A DNA stretch of 16,790 nt from Acidimicrobiales bacterium (GCA_030037405.1 JASHRK010000379.1:1-16790); one strand, 5' to 3'; shown: positions 1-7,269, numbered from the stretch's first letter. Made by a program: numbers and translations. Notes: generated by a model not told the origin, from the letters alone.

Positions 1-1591
1 AGCGCGCCGTCGCCGCCTCGGCGCGGATCTGGTGCATGGCGGGCCAGATGTAGTCGAAGAACTGGATCTCGGCGCAGGGGCGCAAGCCCCGTATCGCCTG
101 ACCGATCCCCCTGCCGATGATGTTGGCCTCCGCCAGCGGAGTGTTGTAGCAGCGCGCCACGCCATAGGTCTTCTGCAACCCGCGAGTGGTGCCGAAGACC
201 CCGCCTTTGCCCTCGACCTTGTCCATCACCTCCTCCGGCGCGTCCGCCACGTCCTCGCCGAAGACGCGTATCCGCTCATCTGCCGCCATCAGCTCGTGGA
301 TGGTGAGGCGGATGGCGTCGCCTATGCCGACGGGCTCGCCCCTCGTGACGGGCTCGCCCCCCGTGACAAGGTTGCCGTCCAGGTCGACCTCGTGCCGAGC
401 GCTGGCTGCGTCGCCCGGCTCACCCGGGTCGGGAATCGACGGCAGCTTGAGCACGTGTTGGGTGACGCTCGATGGGTCTGGCCGTCTCGCCTCGAGGGCC
501 TCTTTCGCCGCTTGGGCGACGAGCTCGCGGGTGGATCGGCGGATCTCGCCTGCCTCCTCGGCGCTGAAGACGTTGGCTGTCACGAGCTCGCTCTCGAGGC
601 GGTCTATGGGGTCGTGACTAGCTTCGAGGGCAAGCTCCTCTGCGGCCCGATACTTGGACTGCGTGTCCTGAGAGGAATGCGAGTACGGGCGGGTGACGGT
701 GGCGTGGATAAGTCCCGGTCCCTCGCCTGCGCGTACCCGCGCGATCGCCTCGGCCCCCTTCGTCCGGGCGGCGAAGTAGTCCGTCCCGTCGAACTTGGCG
801 ATCGCAAGACCTCTGAAGCCGCTCACAAGCTCGAAGATCGGTGCCGGAGCCTGGTCCGAAGCCCGCACGGAGATGGCGTACCCGTTGTCGGCGACGAGGA
901 AGAGCACCGGCAGATGGAGACGACACGCCGTGTTCAAGCTCTCCCAGAATTCCCCTTCCGAGGTCGCCCCCTCGCCGAGGGACACATAGGTCACCTCGTC
1001 GCCGAAGGCGGTACAGCCCGGCAACGAGCGGGGGGCGATGTAGCGGGAGGCCTCGGCGCAACCGACGGCCGGGAGGCACTGGCTGCCGGTCGGGCTCGTC
1101 TGGGAGACGATGTTCAGCTTCGGCGCCCCCCAGTGGGAGGACATCTGTCGCCCTCCCGAGTTCGGGTCTTCCGCCGACCCGACGGCCTGCAGGAGGACCT
1201 CCTTCGGCGTGACGCCAAGGGCGAGCACGAGAGCGAGGTCGCGGTAGTAGGGGAAGAACCAGTCGTAGCCGGCGCGGAGCGAGCGGGCGAGACCCAGCAG
1301 CAGCACCTCGTGGCCGGCGCCGGAGATCTGGAAGAAGACGTGTGACTGCCTTTGCAGGGTTATCTCGCGGTCGTCGATGGCCCGCGAGATGCAGGCGAGC
1401 CGGAAGTCCTCCACGAGCTCGGTGGTGGGGAAGCCTCGGTAGGTGTTCCCGGACCTGTTCGAGATCCTGCCGTTGCCACGCGGGTGGCCGACACTGTGGG
1501 CGGCGAGGCTGTCGAGGTCGTCTCCTCGGGCAGCGACTTCACCGGGACCGCCCCGTGCCCGCCGCTCGGAGGACTTGGATGCTCTGGCCAT
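1..1591 (-). CDS. Fused alpha-beta E1 component of a branched-chain 2-oxoacid-type dehydrogenase (3' end beyond window)
   Basis: Thiamine-diphosphate-dependent decarboxylase subunit that would feed acyl groups to a lipoyl E2 protein. An open frame runs from ATG at 1591 to the left edge, giving 530 whole codons. Residues about 55-400 are an E1-alpha domain. The cofactor motif starts GEGATSEGEF at G206 and ends at N236 in ADNGYAIS. After a linker with a short GEPVT-type repeat, an E1-beta domain starts near residue 420 (RVFGEDVA around G445, then GGVFGTTRGL and NTPLAEANIIG). The family normally uses two genes, and single-chain fusions of about 650-700 residues also exist, so roughly 130-170 residues are probably missing. 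The start follows an AAGGTGAGG ribosome site. Substrate (branched-chain 2-oxoacids, pyruvate or other) is not settled by sequence; the adjacent acyl-CoA dehydrogenase weakly favours branched-chain degradation. Confidence 0.88.
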   Translation of the reverse strand, partial: MARASKSSERRARGGPGEVAARGDDLDSLAAHSVGHPRGNGRISNRSGNTYRGFPTTELVEDFRLACISRAIDDREITLQRQSHVFFQISGAGHEVLLLGLARSLRAGYDWFFPYYRDLALVLALGVTPKEVLLQAVGSAEDPNSGGRQMSSHWGAPKLNIVSQTSPTGSQCLPAVGCAEASRYIAPRSLPGCTAFGDEVTYVSLGEGATSEGEFWESLNTACRLHLPVLFLVADNGYAISVRASDQAPAPIFELVSGFRGLAIAKFDGTDYFAARTKGAEAIARVRAGEGPGLIHATVTRPYSHSSQDTQSKYRAAEELALEASHDPIDRLESELVTANVFSAEEAGEIRRSTRELVAQAAKEALEARRPDPSSVTQHVLKLPSIPDPGEPGDAASARHEVDLDGNLVTGGEPVTRGEPVGIGDAIRLTIHELMAADERIRVFGEDVADAPEEVMDKVEGKGGVFGTTRGLQKTYGVARCYNTPLAEANIIGRGIGQAIRGLRPCAEIQFFDYIWPAMHQIRAEAATAR

Positions 1592-1646
1592 CTGCCCTCA
1601 CCTTAGAGGCTTGCTCAGGGAAAGCGACTTATGGACATGCTCCTCC

Positions 1647-1652
1647 TAGACT
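1647..1652 (+). promoter_or_regulatory. Candidate -10 element (TAGACT) for leaderless transcription of the acyl-CoA dehydrogenase gene
   Basis: TAGACT fits the actinobacterial TANNNT -10 pattern, and its last T lies exactly 7 bases before the A of the ATG at 1659. That would put the transcription start on the start codon itself. There is no Shine-Dalgarno sequence before this ATG, as expected for a leaderless message. No clear -35 is visible. The same hexamer is found at the same distance before the GtrA gene at 8161. Inferred from spacing only. Confidence 0.5.
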
Positions 1653-1658
1653 CTGAGA

Positions 1659-2918
1659 ATGCGCTGGGCGCTCGAGGACACGCCCGAGCAGGCAGCCTTC
1701 AGGGAGGAGCTCAAGAGCTACCTCGCCGGGGTGCTTCCTCGCGGCTGGGTGGAGGCGCTCGAGACCCGGGACGAGGAGGCCTTTGCAAGGGTGCGGAGGG
1801 GTTTCGACGTCTTCGAGTGGATGGCGACGATCGGTCGGAGCGGATATGCCGCCCCGCTGTGGCCCACGGAGCACGGCGGGCTCTCGGGCGAGGCGTGGAC
1901 GCAGCAGGTAGTTCGGGAGGAGCTGGAGCGTCATCGCCTCCCCATCTTCGGCCTCAACTTGCTCGGAGTGGGCCTCGCCGGGCCGACCATCATCGCCCAT
2001 GGGACAGAGGAGCAGAAGGCGCGCTACCTGGCCAAGATACTGACGGGCGAGGAGATCTGGTGCCAGCTCTTCTCGGAGCCGGGCGCCGGCTCCGACCTCG
2101 CCTCCCTCGCGACGAGGGCGGTACGCGACGGCGAGGAGTGGGTGGTGAACGGGCAGAAGGTCTGGACGAGCATCGCCCAGCTCGCCCGCTTCGGCATGCT
2201 GCTCGCCCGCAGTGACCCGAACGTCCCCAAGCACGAGGGCCTGACCTACTTCATCGTGGACATGCATGCCACCGGGGTGGAGGTGAGGCCACTCCGCCAG
2301 CTGACCGGCTCGGCGGAGTTCAACGAGGTCTTCTTCGCCGACGTGCGTGTGCCTGACGCCAACCGGGTGGGAGCCGCCGGCGACGGCTGGCGATGTGCCC
2401 GCACGACGCTCATGAACGAGCGCGTGGCCCTTGCCGGCCTATCAATCGATTCCGTTTCCGTCACAGGAGGCGTGCGCAAGGATCCCTGGGAGAGCGCCCT
2501 CGATCAGGTGCCGGATCGTACGGACCCCGTCATGCGCCAGAGGCTGGCGCGAGTGTTCTCCCGCCAGATCGTCAAGGAGACGACGGCCTTCCGGTCGACT
2601 GCCGCACGGCTCGCAGGCGAGGAGCCGGGGCCCGAGGGAGGCGTCTCGAAGGTCTTCAACGCCGAGCTGAACCAGCTCCGGACGGACACCATCGACGCCG
2701 CCGGTCTCTCCTCCCTCGCCTGGGAGACGGGCGTCGCGGGCACAGGCACCCCCGAAGAGGCGCGAGCGGGAGCGTTCCTCCGGGCGCGGGCGAACACGAT
2801 AGAGGGGGGAACCTCGGAGGTGCTGCGGAACCAGATCGCAGAGCGGATCCTCGGCCTCCCGCGGGACCCGGACCCCGACAGGGGCTTGTCGTGGTCCGAG
2901 ACGAGGAGGACCACGTGA
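1659..2918 (+). CDS. Acyl-CoA dehydrogenase (FadE-like)
   Basis: FAD enzyme of 419 residues that would introduce the alpha-beta double bond into an acyl-CoA and pass electrons to an electron-transfer flavoprotein. The helical N-terminal domain covers about residues 1-125. The central flavin region has the family motif WCQLFSEPGAGSD at 134-146, followed by VNGQKVWTS. The C-terminal domain ends with the signature IEGGTSEVLRNQIAERILGL, in which E382 aligns with the catalytic base of medium-chain acyl-CoA dehydrogenase. Length is normal for the family. The gene is divergent from the E1 gene across 67 bases. The start at 1659 has no Shine-Dalgarno but a well-placed TANNNT element. Chain-length or steroid specificity cannot be read from the sequence. 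Partnership with the E1 enzyme in branched-chain amino acid breakdown is an inference from position. Confidence 0.92.
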   Translation: MRWALEDTPEQAAFREELKSYLAGVLPRGWVEALETRDEEAFARVRRGFDVFEWMATIGRSGYAAPLWPTEHGGLSGEAWTQQVVREELERHRLPIFGLNLLGVGLAGPTIIAHGTEEQKARYLAKILTGEEIWCQLFSEPGAGSDLASLATRAVRDGEEWVVNGQKVWTSIAQLARFGMLLARSDPNVPKHEGLTYFIVDMHATGVEVRPLRQLTGSAEFNEVFFADVRVPDANRVGAAGDGWRCARTTLMNERVALAGLSIDSVSVTGGVRKDPWESALDQVPDRTDPVMRQRLARVFSRQIVKETTAFRSTAARLAGEEPGPEGGVSKVFNAELNQLRTDTIDAAGLSSLAWETGVAGTGTPEEARAGAFLRARANTIEGGTSEVLRNQIAERILGLPRDPDPDRGLSWSETRRTT

Positions 2919-2953
2919 GCCGTCGGTGGCGACTGGAGAAGTGAGGCTCGACC

Positions 2954-2985
2954 CGAGGAGGCTGCGTCTCGAGGAGGCTGCGTCC
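2954..2985. repeat. Two tandem copies of a 16-bp unit
   Basis: CGAGGAGGCTGCGTCT at 2954-2969 is followed directly by CGAGGAGGCTGCGTCC at 2970-2985, differing only in the last base. They lie in the 183-base gap between the acyl-CoA dehydrogenase and tatA. The second copy runs into the hairpin at 2980-3008. Function unknown; it may be simple slippage. Confidence 0.7.
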
Positions 2986-3008
2986 CGAGGCCCTTGGCCG
3001 GCGGACGC
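2980..3008. terminator. Possible transcription-terminating hairpin between the acyl-CoA dehydrogenase and tatA
   Basis: GCGTCC at 2980-2985 pairs with GGACGC at 3003-3008. Inside it, GGCC at 2989-2992 pairs with GGCC at 2996-2999 around a CTT loop, leaving a 3x3 internal mismatch. The stem is GC-rich but no T-run follows, so it could be a U-less terminator or just a structured spacer. It sits where an end of transcription would be expected, 62 bases after the upstream stop codon. Confidence 0.35.
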
Positions 3009-3090
3009 CATCTGCGATAACTCCTCGCTCCGGGCCGGAGGAAGCGAGCGCTCGAAGTTGCATTATGGTGATAGCGAGAGTGTCCAGAGA

Positions 3091-3097
3091 AAGGAGG
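3091..3097 (+). promoter_or_regulatory. Ribosome binding site setting the GTG start of tatA
   Basis: AAGGAGG lies four bases before the GTG at 3102. It is among the strongest Shine-Dalgarno matches in the window, and it supports the non-ATG start over the downstream in-frame codons. Confidence 0.8.
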
Positions 3098-3101
3098 ACA
3101 A

Positions 3102-3347
3102 GTGCTCGCTGACATCCTCGGCCCCGACTTGATCATCGTGATCGTCGTCGCCGTTATCGTCCTCCTCTTCGGCGGCAGCAAGCTGCCGAAGTTGGCTCGT
3201 GGACTCGGGAGCGCGTCGCACGAATTCAAGAAGGGCCTCGAAGAGGGAGCTGCCGACTCGAAAGCTTCGAGCGTCTCCCCGTCGAGCTCGGCAGCTGCTC
3301 CGCCGAGCATCCCGACAGAGTCGTCCGAGCCGGTCGAGAAGGACTAG
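3102..3347 (+). CDS. tatA: Twin-arginine translocase subunit TatA/E
   Basis: An 81-residue pore-forming component of the Tat system, which moves folded proteins across the cytoplasmic membrane. One hydrophobic helix (about 9-24) is followed by the family hinge FGGSKLPKLARGLG and an amphipathic helix (GSASHEFKKGLEE). The tail is low-complexity and rich in Ser, Ala, Pro and Glu, as usual in TatA. The start is GTG with a strong ribosome site. The helix composition and hinge fit TatA/E better than TatB. No tatB or tatC is nearby. Rieske iron-sulphur proteins are known Tat substrates, so its place a few genes from the oxidase genes, with qcrA at the right edge, is functionally sensible though not proof of a link. 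Confidence 0.93.
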   Translation: MLADILGPDLIIVIVVAVIVLLFGGSKLPKLARGLGSASHEFKKGLEEGAADSKASSVSPSSSAAAPPSIPTESSEPVEKD

Positions 3348-3394
3348 AGCGGCACCTGAGCGGTAACGCAGGAGTAAAGCCGCAGCGGCACCGC

Positions 3395-4027
3395 ATGGGC
3401 TGGGCCGCGCACCTGATCGTCGACGTAGCCCTCGGCATCGGTCTCGTCATCGCCGGCTTGCACGGGCACGGTGACGGCTACCTGGCCCTGGATGCCGCCG
3501 GGGCCTACCTGCTCCTCGTGAACCTCTTCACCAAAGGGCGCGGGGGATGGAGGCCGCTCCCGCGCCTCGTGCACAGGCTCCTCGACGGCGCAGTGGCTGT
3601 CGCTCTCCTCGCTTCGCCGCTCCTCGTCTGGAGGCTCGGTGCCCACGTCGACCTCTTTGCCACCTGCATGGCCGAGGCCGTCGGGCTCATCCTCGTGCGC
3701 GACGCCCTCGTGACCGACCATCGAGCTCGGCGCCCGCGCCAGGCTCCTCAGTCGCCTGCGCCGATCGACGTCGCGGCACGGGAGTCCTCGCCCGCGGGGG
3801 CAGGGGGAGTGGCGGGGGCAGGGGGAGTGGCGGGGGCAGCCCGAGCGATGGGGCGGGCCACCTCCACGCTCGCCGGGAACGTGCCCGTCGCCGCCCGGCG
3901 CGCAGGCGTCGTCACAGGCAGGGCAAGACGTGCCGCCCGCGCCCTCCGTGACGTCAGTCGTGACGTCCGTGATGCCCGTACCGGCGGTTCCGGCCGCGTT
4001 TGGCCCGGCCCGAGGAGCGATGGCTAA
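3395..4027 (+). CDS. Membrane protein of unknown function with a basic Ala/Arg/Gly-rich tail
   Basis: Not recognised. The 210-residue frame has about four hydrophobic segments (near residues 5-22, 28-46, 63-80 and 86-103). A roughly 100-residue tail follows, rich in Ala, Arg and Gly and carrying a GAGGVA repeat encoded by an 18-bp tandem repeat. ATG at 3395 begins just before the first hydrophobic segment but has no clear ribosome site; GGAG at 3371-3374 is rather far upstream, so the true start could differ. The TAA stop overlaps the region before ctaC, suggesting cotranscription with the oxidase genes. GC-rich third positions and a consistent membrane topology support a real gene. The tail could be an artefact of low-complexity expansion. 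Any role in oxidase assembly would be inferred from position only. Confidence 0.65.
   Translation: MGWAAHLIVDVALGIGLVIAGLHGHGDGYLALDAAGAYLLLVNLFTKGRGGWRPLPRLVHRLLDGAVAVALLASPLLVWRLGAHVDLFATCMAEAVGLILVRDALVTDHRARRPRQAPQSPAPIDVAARESSPAGAGGVAGAGGVAGAARAMGRATSTLAGNVPVAARRAGVVTGRARRAARALRDVSRDVRDARTGGSGRVWPGPRSDG
3794..3839. repeat. 18-bp tandem repeat, about 2.6 copies, within the unknown membrane protein gene
   Basis: The unit GCGGGGGCAGGGGGAGTG occurs at 3794-3811 and 3812-3829, with a partial third copy at 3830-3839. The unit length keeps frame and encodes the GAGGVA repeat, so copy number could vary between strains without breaking the protein. Confidence 0.85.
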
Positions 4028-4030
4028 TGT
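4025..4030 (+). promoter_or_regulatory. Weak candidate -10 element (TAATGT) just before ctaC
   Basis: TAATGT fits TANNNT and ends 8 bases before the A of the ATG at 4038. It includes the TAA stop of the upstream gene. The ATG at 4038 has no Shine-Dalgarno, so a leaderless internal transcript is possible. The match may be chance, since the TAA is present anyway as a stop codon. Confidence 0.25.
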
Positions 4031-4037
4031 CGGCCGC

Positions 4038-4898
4038 ATGAGCCGACCGAGCGAGAACGACGGGCGCGCGGGCGGCAAGCGTCGGCCCTGGCGCCTCGCC
4101 GTGCCGGTCCTCGTGCTGTGCGGGCTCGGGGCGCTCCTCTCCGGTTGCAACTTCAACGGCCCCACCTTCGGCGAGTCCCACGGCGTCGACGTCCAGGGCC
4201 ACGACATCGCCAAGCTCTACTCGGGCATGGTGATCGCCGGGCTCGTCGTCGCCGCCATCGTCTGGTCGCTCATCTTCTGGTGCATCTATCGCTACCGGCG
4301 CAGGGGGCGCGACGAGATCCCCAAGCAGTTCCAGGACCACCCGCTCTTGGAGATGACCTACACGATCATCCCTCTCATTATCGTCATCGTGATCTTCGTC
4401 TTCACGGTGATCACGGAGAACGAGGTGGACTCCCTCTCCCATCCTGCCGCCGCGACGGTGACGGTCACCGGCTTCCAGTGGGGATGGATCTTCCACTACC
4501 ACGACGCCGACGGTCTCACCGTCCGCACCACAGGAGCGCACGAAGACCTGCCCTCGGCCTACACGGCCTCGATCTACCCCCAGCTCGTGCTCCCCGACAA
4601 CGAGACGACGAAGATCATCCTCGAGTCCGACGACGTGATTCACGCCTGGTACGTGCACGCCTTCGACTTCGACCGCTTCGCGCAGCCGGGCATTCACAAC
4701 GAGTTCGAGATCACACCCGACCGGATCGGCGTCTACCCGGGCCAGTGCATTGAGTACTGTGGCCTCTACCACTCCGAGATGCTCTTCAGCGTGGCCGTGG
4801 TGTCACAGAAGACGTACAAGGAGTGGCTGAGCTACAACGAGCACCACCAGGGAACGCAACCGAAGCACTTCACGAAGGGCTTCGACGAAACGATATGA
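4038..4898 (+). CDS. ctaC: Cytochrome c oxidase subunit II (aa3 type, lipoprotein)
   Basis: Carries the CuA centre that takes electrons from cytochrome c or, in actinobacterial supercomplexes, from QcrC. With ATG at 4038 the protein has 286 residues. A basic N-terminus and hydrophobic stretch end in lipobox LSGC with C37, so it is probably a lipoprotein. Two membrane helices follow (about 62-84 and 107-125). The periplasmic domain has the aromatic FQWGW patch and all CuA ligands: H202, C237, E239, C241, H245 and M248. An in-frame ATG at 4020 and longer extensions exist, but they overlap the previous gene and put excess sequence before the signal. GAGGAG lies only two bases before 4020. The ATGA overlap with ctaD means translational coupling is likely. 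Confidence 0.95.
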   Translation: MSRPSENDGRAGGKRRPWRLAVPVLVLCGLGALLSGCNFNGPTFGESHGVDVQGHDIAKLYSGMVIAGLVVAAIVWSLIFWCIYRYRRRGRDEIPKQFQDHPLLEMTYTIIPLIIVIVIFVFTVITENEVDSLSHPAAATVTVTGFQWGWIFHYHDADGLTVRTTGAHEDLPSAYTASIYPQLVLPDNETTKIILESDDVIHAWYVHAFDFDRFAQPGIHNEFEITPDRIGVYPGQCIEYCGLYHSEMLFSVAVVSQKTYKEWLSYNEHHQGTQPKHFTKGFDETI

Positions 4899-6721
4899 CC
4901 ACTCTCGTCACCCATCCAGAGTCCCTCTCCCTCCCCGAGGAAGAGCACGGCACGAGCGGCCTTCTCAAGTGGATCACGTCCACCGACCACAAGGTGATCG
5001 GCAAGAGCTACACGATCACTGCGTTCGTGTTCTTCCTCATCGCCGGCTGCATGGCGATGCTCATCCGCACCCAGCTCGCCTCCCCGGACAACACCTTCGT
5101 CTCCCAGCACGTCTACAACGAGCTGTTCACGATGCACGGCAGCATCATGATGTACCTGTTCGCCGGGCCCTTCGCCTTCGGCGGCCTCGCCAACTTCATC
5201 GTGCCCCTGCAGGTTGGCGCGCCGGACATGGCCTTCCCTCGCCTGAACGCCCTCTCGTACTGGCTCTATCTCGGCGGCGGGATAATCATGCTTTCCGGCT
5301 TCCTCACGACGAGCGGTGCCGCCGACTTCGGCTGGGTCGCCTACGCCCCCCTCTCGAACTCGATCAACACACCCGGCGCCGGACCCGACATGTGGATCGT
5401 GGCGCTGATCCTCACGGGCTTCTCGGCGATCTTCACCGGGGTGAACATCTGCGCCACCGTCTTCTACCTGCGCGCCCCCGGCCTCACGATGTTCCGGATG
5501 CCCATCTTCACCTGGAACATGATGGTCACCGGGATCCTCATCCTCATCGCCTTCCCGGTGCTCACCTCCGCTCTCGTCATGCTCTGGTGCGATCGCCACA
5601 TCGGGAGCCACATCTTCACCGTCAGCGGGGGCGGAGTGCCCGTCTTGTGGCAGAACCTCTTCTGGTTCTTCGGCCATCCCGAGGTGTACATCCTCGCCCT
5701 TCCCTACTTCGGGGCGGTGACCGACATCCTCGCGGTGTTCTCCCGCAAGCCCGTGTTCGGCTACCGGGGGATGGTGTTCTGCACCATCGCCATCGCCGCC
5801 CTCTCGACGAGCGTGTGGGCGCACCACATGTTCACCACCGGGACCGTGCTGCTGCCGTTCTTCAGCATCATGTCCTACCTGATCGCCGTACCGACCGGGA
5901 TCAAGTTCTTCAACTGGATCGGCACGATGTGGCGGGGCTCGATCACCTTTACGACACCGATGCTCTTTGCCGTCGGCTTCCTCATAGTGTTCCTCTTCGG
6001 AGGCGTCACCGGCATCTTCCTCGCATCGCCCCCAGTCGACTTCGCCATGCACGACACGTTCTTCGTCGTCGCCCACTTCCACGAGGTGCTCTTCGGCACC
6101 GCCGTCTTCGGAGGCTTTGCCGGCCTCACCTACTGGTTCCCGAAGTACACGGGCTGGATGCTGAACGACAAGATCGGAAAGGTCAGCTTCTGGCTGATGT
6201 TCATCGGCTTCTGGGTCACGTTCATGCCTCAGTACCTGCTCGGGGAGAAGGGCATGCCGCGGCGCATCGCCGAGTACCTGCCTTCTACCGGCTGGGCGAC
6301 GCTCAACCGCATCTCGACCGGGGGCGCCTACCTGTTGTTTCTCTCGGTCTTCGTCATGCTCGTCGCCTTCGGAGAATCCTGGTTGAAACGTAAGGAGCGA
6401 CCGGCGGGGGACAACCCCTGGGACGCTCACACCCTCGAGTGGGCGACGTCGTCGCCTCCGCCTCACCACAACTTCTACTGGATCCCGCCCGTGCGCTCCG
6501 AGCGGCCCGTCTGGGACCACAACCACCCTGACCATCCGACGGTCAAGGAGCACGCGCGGGAGGTCCGCGAGCTTGTCGGCGTCGGCGCCGGGACCGGTGC
6601 CCGCGGCGGCCTTGCCGAGGAGCTGCCACCAAGCAGCGCCGGCGGTACCTCGGCGCCGTCGGGGGACGGACACGGCCCAGTGTCGGGCAACGGCCACGAC
6701 CCCACAGGAGAGAGCAAATGA
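4895..6721 (+). CDS. ctaD: Cytochrome c oxidase subunit I (aa3 type)
   Basis: Catalytic, proton-pumping subunit holding haem a and the haem a3-CuB site. From ATG at 4895 (ATGA overlap with ctaC) it has 608 residues and about 12 membrane helices. Visible ligands: H81 of haem a (MHGSIMMY), H261 with cross-link Y265 (FGHPEVY), H310-H311 (WAHHMF), and H394/H396 (HFH). D-channel residues D111, N118 and E263 are present, as are K-channel T334 and K337, so this is an A-type oxidase. Odd point: residue 397, right after HFH, is Glu where Tyr is usual. The last 50 or so residues are hydrophilic and Gly/Pro/Ser-rich. An upstream in-frame start at 4823 would overlap ctaC by 76 bases and is unlikely. Confidence 0.97.
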   Translation: MTTLVTHPESLSLPEEEHGTSGLLKWITSTDHKVIGKSYTITAFVFFLIAGCMAMLIRTQLASPDNTFVSQHVYNELFTMHGSIMMYLFAGPFAFGGLANFIVPLQVGAPDMAFPRLNALSYWLYLGGGIIMLSGFLTTSGAADFGWVAYAPLSNSINTPGAGPDMWIVALILTGFSAIFTGVNICATVFYLRAPGLTMFRMPIFTWNMMVTGILILIAFPVLTSALVMLWCDRHIGSHIFTVSGGGVPVLWQNLFWFFGHPEVYILALPYFGAVTDILAVFSRKPVFGYRGMVFCTIAIAALSTSVWAHHMFTTGTVLLPFFSIMSYLIAVPTGIKFFNWIGTMWRGSITFTTPMLFAVGFLIVFLFGGVTGIFLASPPVDFAMHDTFFVVAHFHEVLFGTAVFGGFAGLTYWFPKYTGWMLNDKIGKVSFWLMFIGFWVTFMPQYLLGEKGMPRRIAEYLPSTGWATLNRISTGGAYLLFLSVFVMLVAFGESWLKRKERPAGDNPWDAHTLEWATSSPPPHHNFYWIPPVRSERPVWDHNHPDHPTVKEHAREVRELVGVGAGTGARGGLAEELPPSSAGGTSAPSGDGHGPVSGNGHDPTGESK

Positions 6722-7110
6722 GGGTCGAGGGCCAGGTGCTTCTCGTCATAGCCGCTTTCTTCGGGGTCGTCGCCCTCGTGTACTGGTTCTGGAGTGGCGA
6801 GACGAGCGGTACGGCGTTGCTGACGGGGACGTGCCTGCTCGGAACGCTCCCGGGCGGCTACTACTTCTGGTGGTCGCGGCGGATGAAGCCGCGCGCCTCC
6901 GACGACCCCTCCGCCAAGCGGGAGGACGGCGAGGGTGTCGTCGGCACCTTCCCGAGCAGCAGCATCTGGCCGTTCGTCCTCGGGGTGTCTGCCGCCCTCG
7001 TCGCCCTGGCGCTCGTCTTCGGCTTCTGGACGGCGATCGTCGGTTTCGTCGGCGCCACGACCGCCGTGCTCGGGATCATCAGAGAGAGCCGCCGCGGCGG
7101 CGTCGTCTGA
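6718..7110 (+). CDS. ctaF: Cytochrome c oxidase subunit IV, actinobacterial type
   Basis: A 130-residue integral membrane subunit of the actinobacterial aa3 oxidase, thought to be structural. The N-terminus VEGQVLLVIAAFFG and the segment VYWFWSGETSGTALL match the family closely. Hydrophobic segments lie near residues 7-25, 33-52, 84-102 and 104-121. The conserved linker is recognisable but diverged (WSRRMKPRASDDPSAK, then FPSSSIWPF). The ATG lies within an ATGA overlap with the ctaD stop, so ctaC-ctaD-ctaF form one tightly coupled unit. It converges on the small minus-strand ORF at 7159. A GC-rich palindrome (GCCGCCGCGGCGGC, 7088-7101) falls in its last codons. Confidence 0.92.
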   Translation: MRVEGQVLLVIAAFFGVVALVYWFWSGETSGTALLTGTCLLGTLPGGYYFWWSRRMKPRASDDPSAKREDGEGVVGTFPSSSIWPFVLGVSAALVALALVFGFWTAIVGFVGATTAVLGIIRESRRGGVV

Positions 7111-7158
7111 GCGCCGACTCCACCGGCGTCGCCTCGACCGCCCGGCGTGCCGTCGCGC

Positions 7159-7266
7159 TCAGCGCTGTCGTCGCTTGGGACCGAGCCTGACGGCGAAGCG
7201 CACGACGAAGAAGACGAGCACGACCATCAAGGCGGCAAAGATGGCGAACCCTACGTCAAAAGCCAT
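7159..7266 (-). CDS. Small single-span membrane protein, 35 residues
   Basis: Not recognised as a named family. It reads MAFDVGFAIFAALMVVLVFF, then VVRFAVRLGPKRRQR and a TGA stop. One hydrophobic helix (about 7-26) is followed by a strongly basic end, a positive-inside pattern that would leave the C-terminus in the cytoplasm. AGGAGGTGA lies just upstream and overlaps the tesB stop codon. The ATG is three bases past that stop, so it is very probably translated with tesB. It converges on ctaF, 48 bases away. The strong ribosome site and clean topology argue for a real gene; the short length makes chance possible. Confidence 0.6.
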   Translation of the reverse strand: MAFDVGFAIFAALMVVLVFFVVRFAVRLGPKRRQR

Positions 7267-7269
7267 CTG

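Noticed and set aside
32..1345. Long plus-strand open frame of 437 codons opposite the E1 gene
   Set aside because: Its translation has no recognisable motif and is Arg/Gly/Asp-rich, as expected for the antisense of a GC-rich gene. The minus strand here gives clear E1 alpha and beta motifs.
4038..4898. Reading CtaC as a nitrous oxide reductase or alternative quinol oxidase subunit
   Set aside because: The complete CuA ligand set, the lipobox, and direct coupling to an A-type subunit I support cytochrome c oxidase. Quinol oxidases lack these Cys ligands.
4832..6697. Minus-strand open frame of 621 codons antisense to ctaD
   Set aside because: It is a shadow of ctaD: an uninterrupted but highly charged His/Asp/Glu/Arg sequence with no domain, while the plus strand carries all oxidase ligands.
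7088..7128. Possible terminator after ctaF: palindrome at 7088-7101 and a 5-bp stem at 7112-7128
   Set aside because: The palindrome has no loop and lies in coding sequence. The second stem is short, with a 7-base loop and no T-run. Too weak to call.
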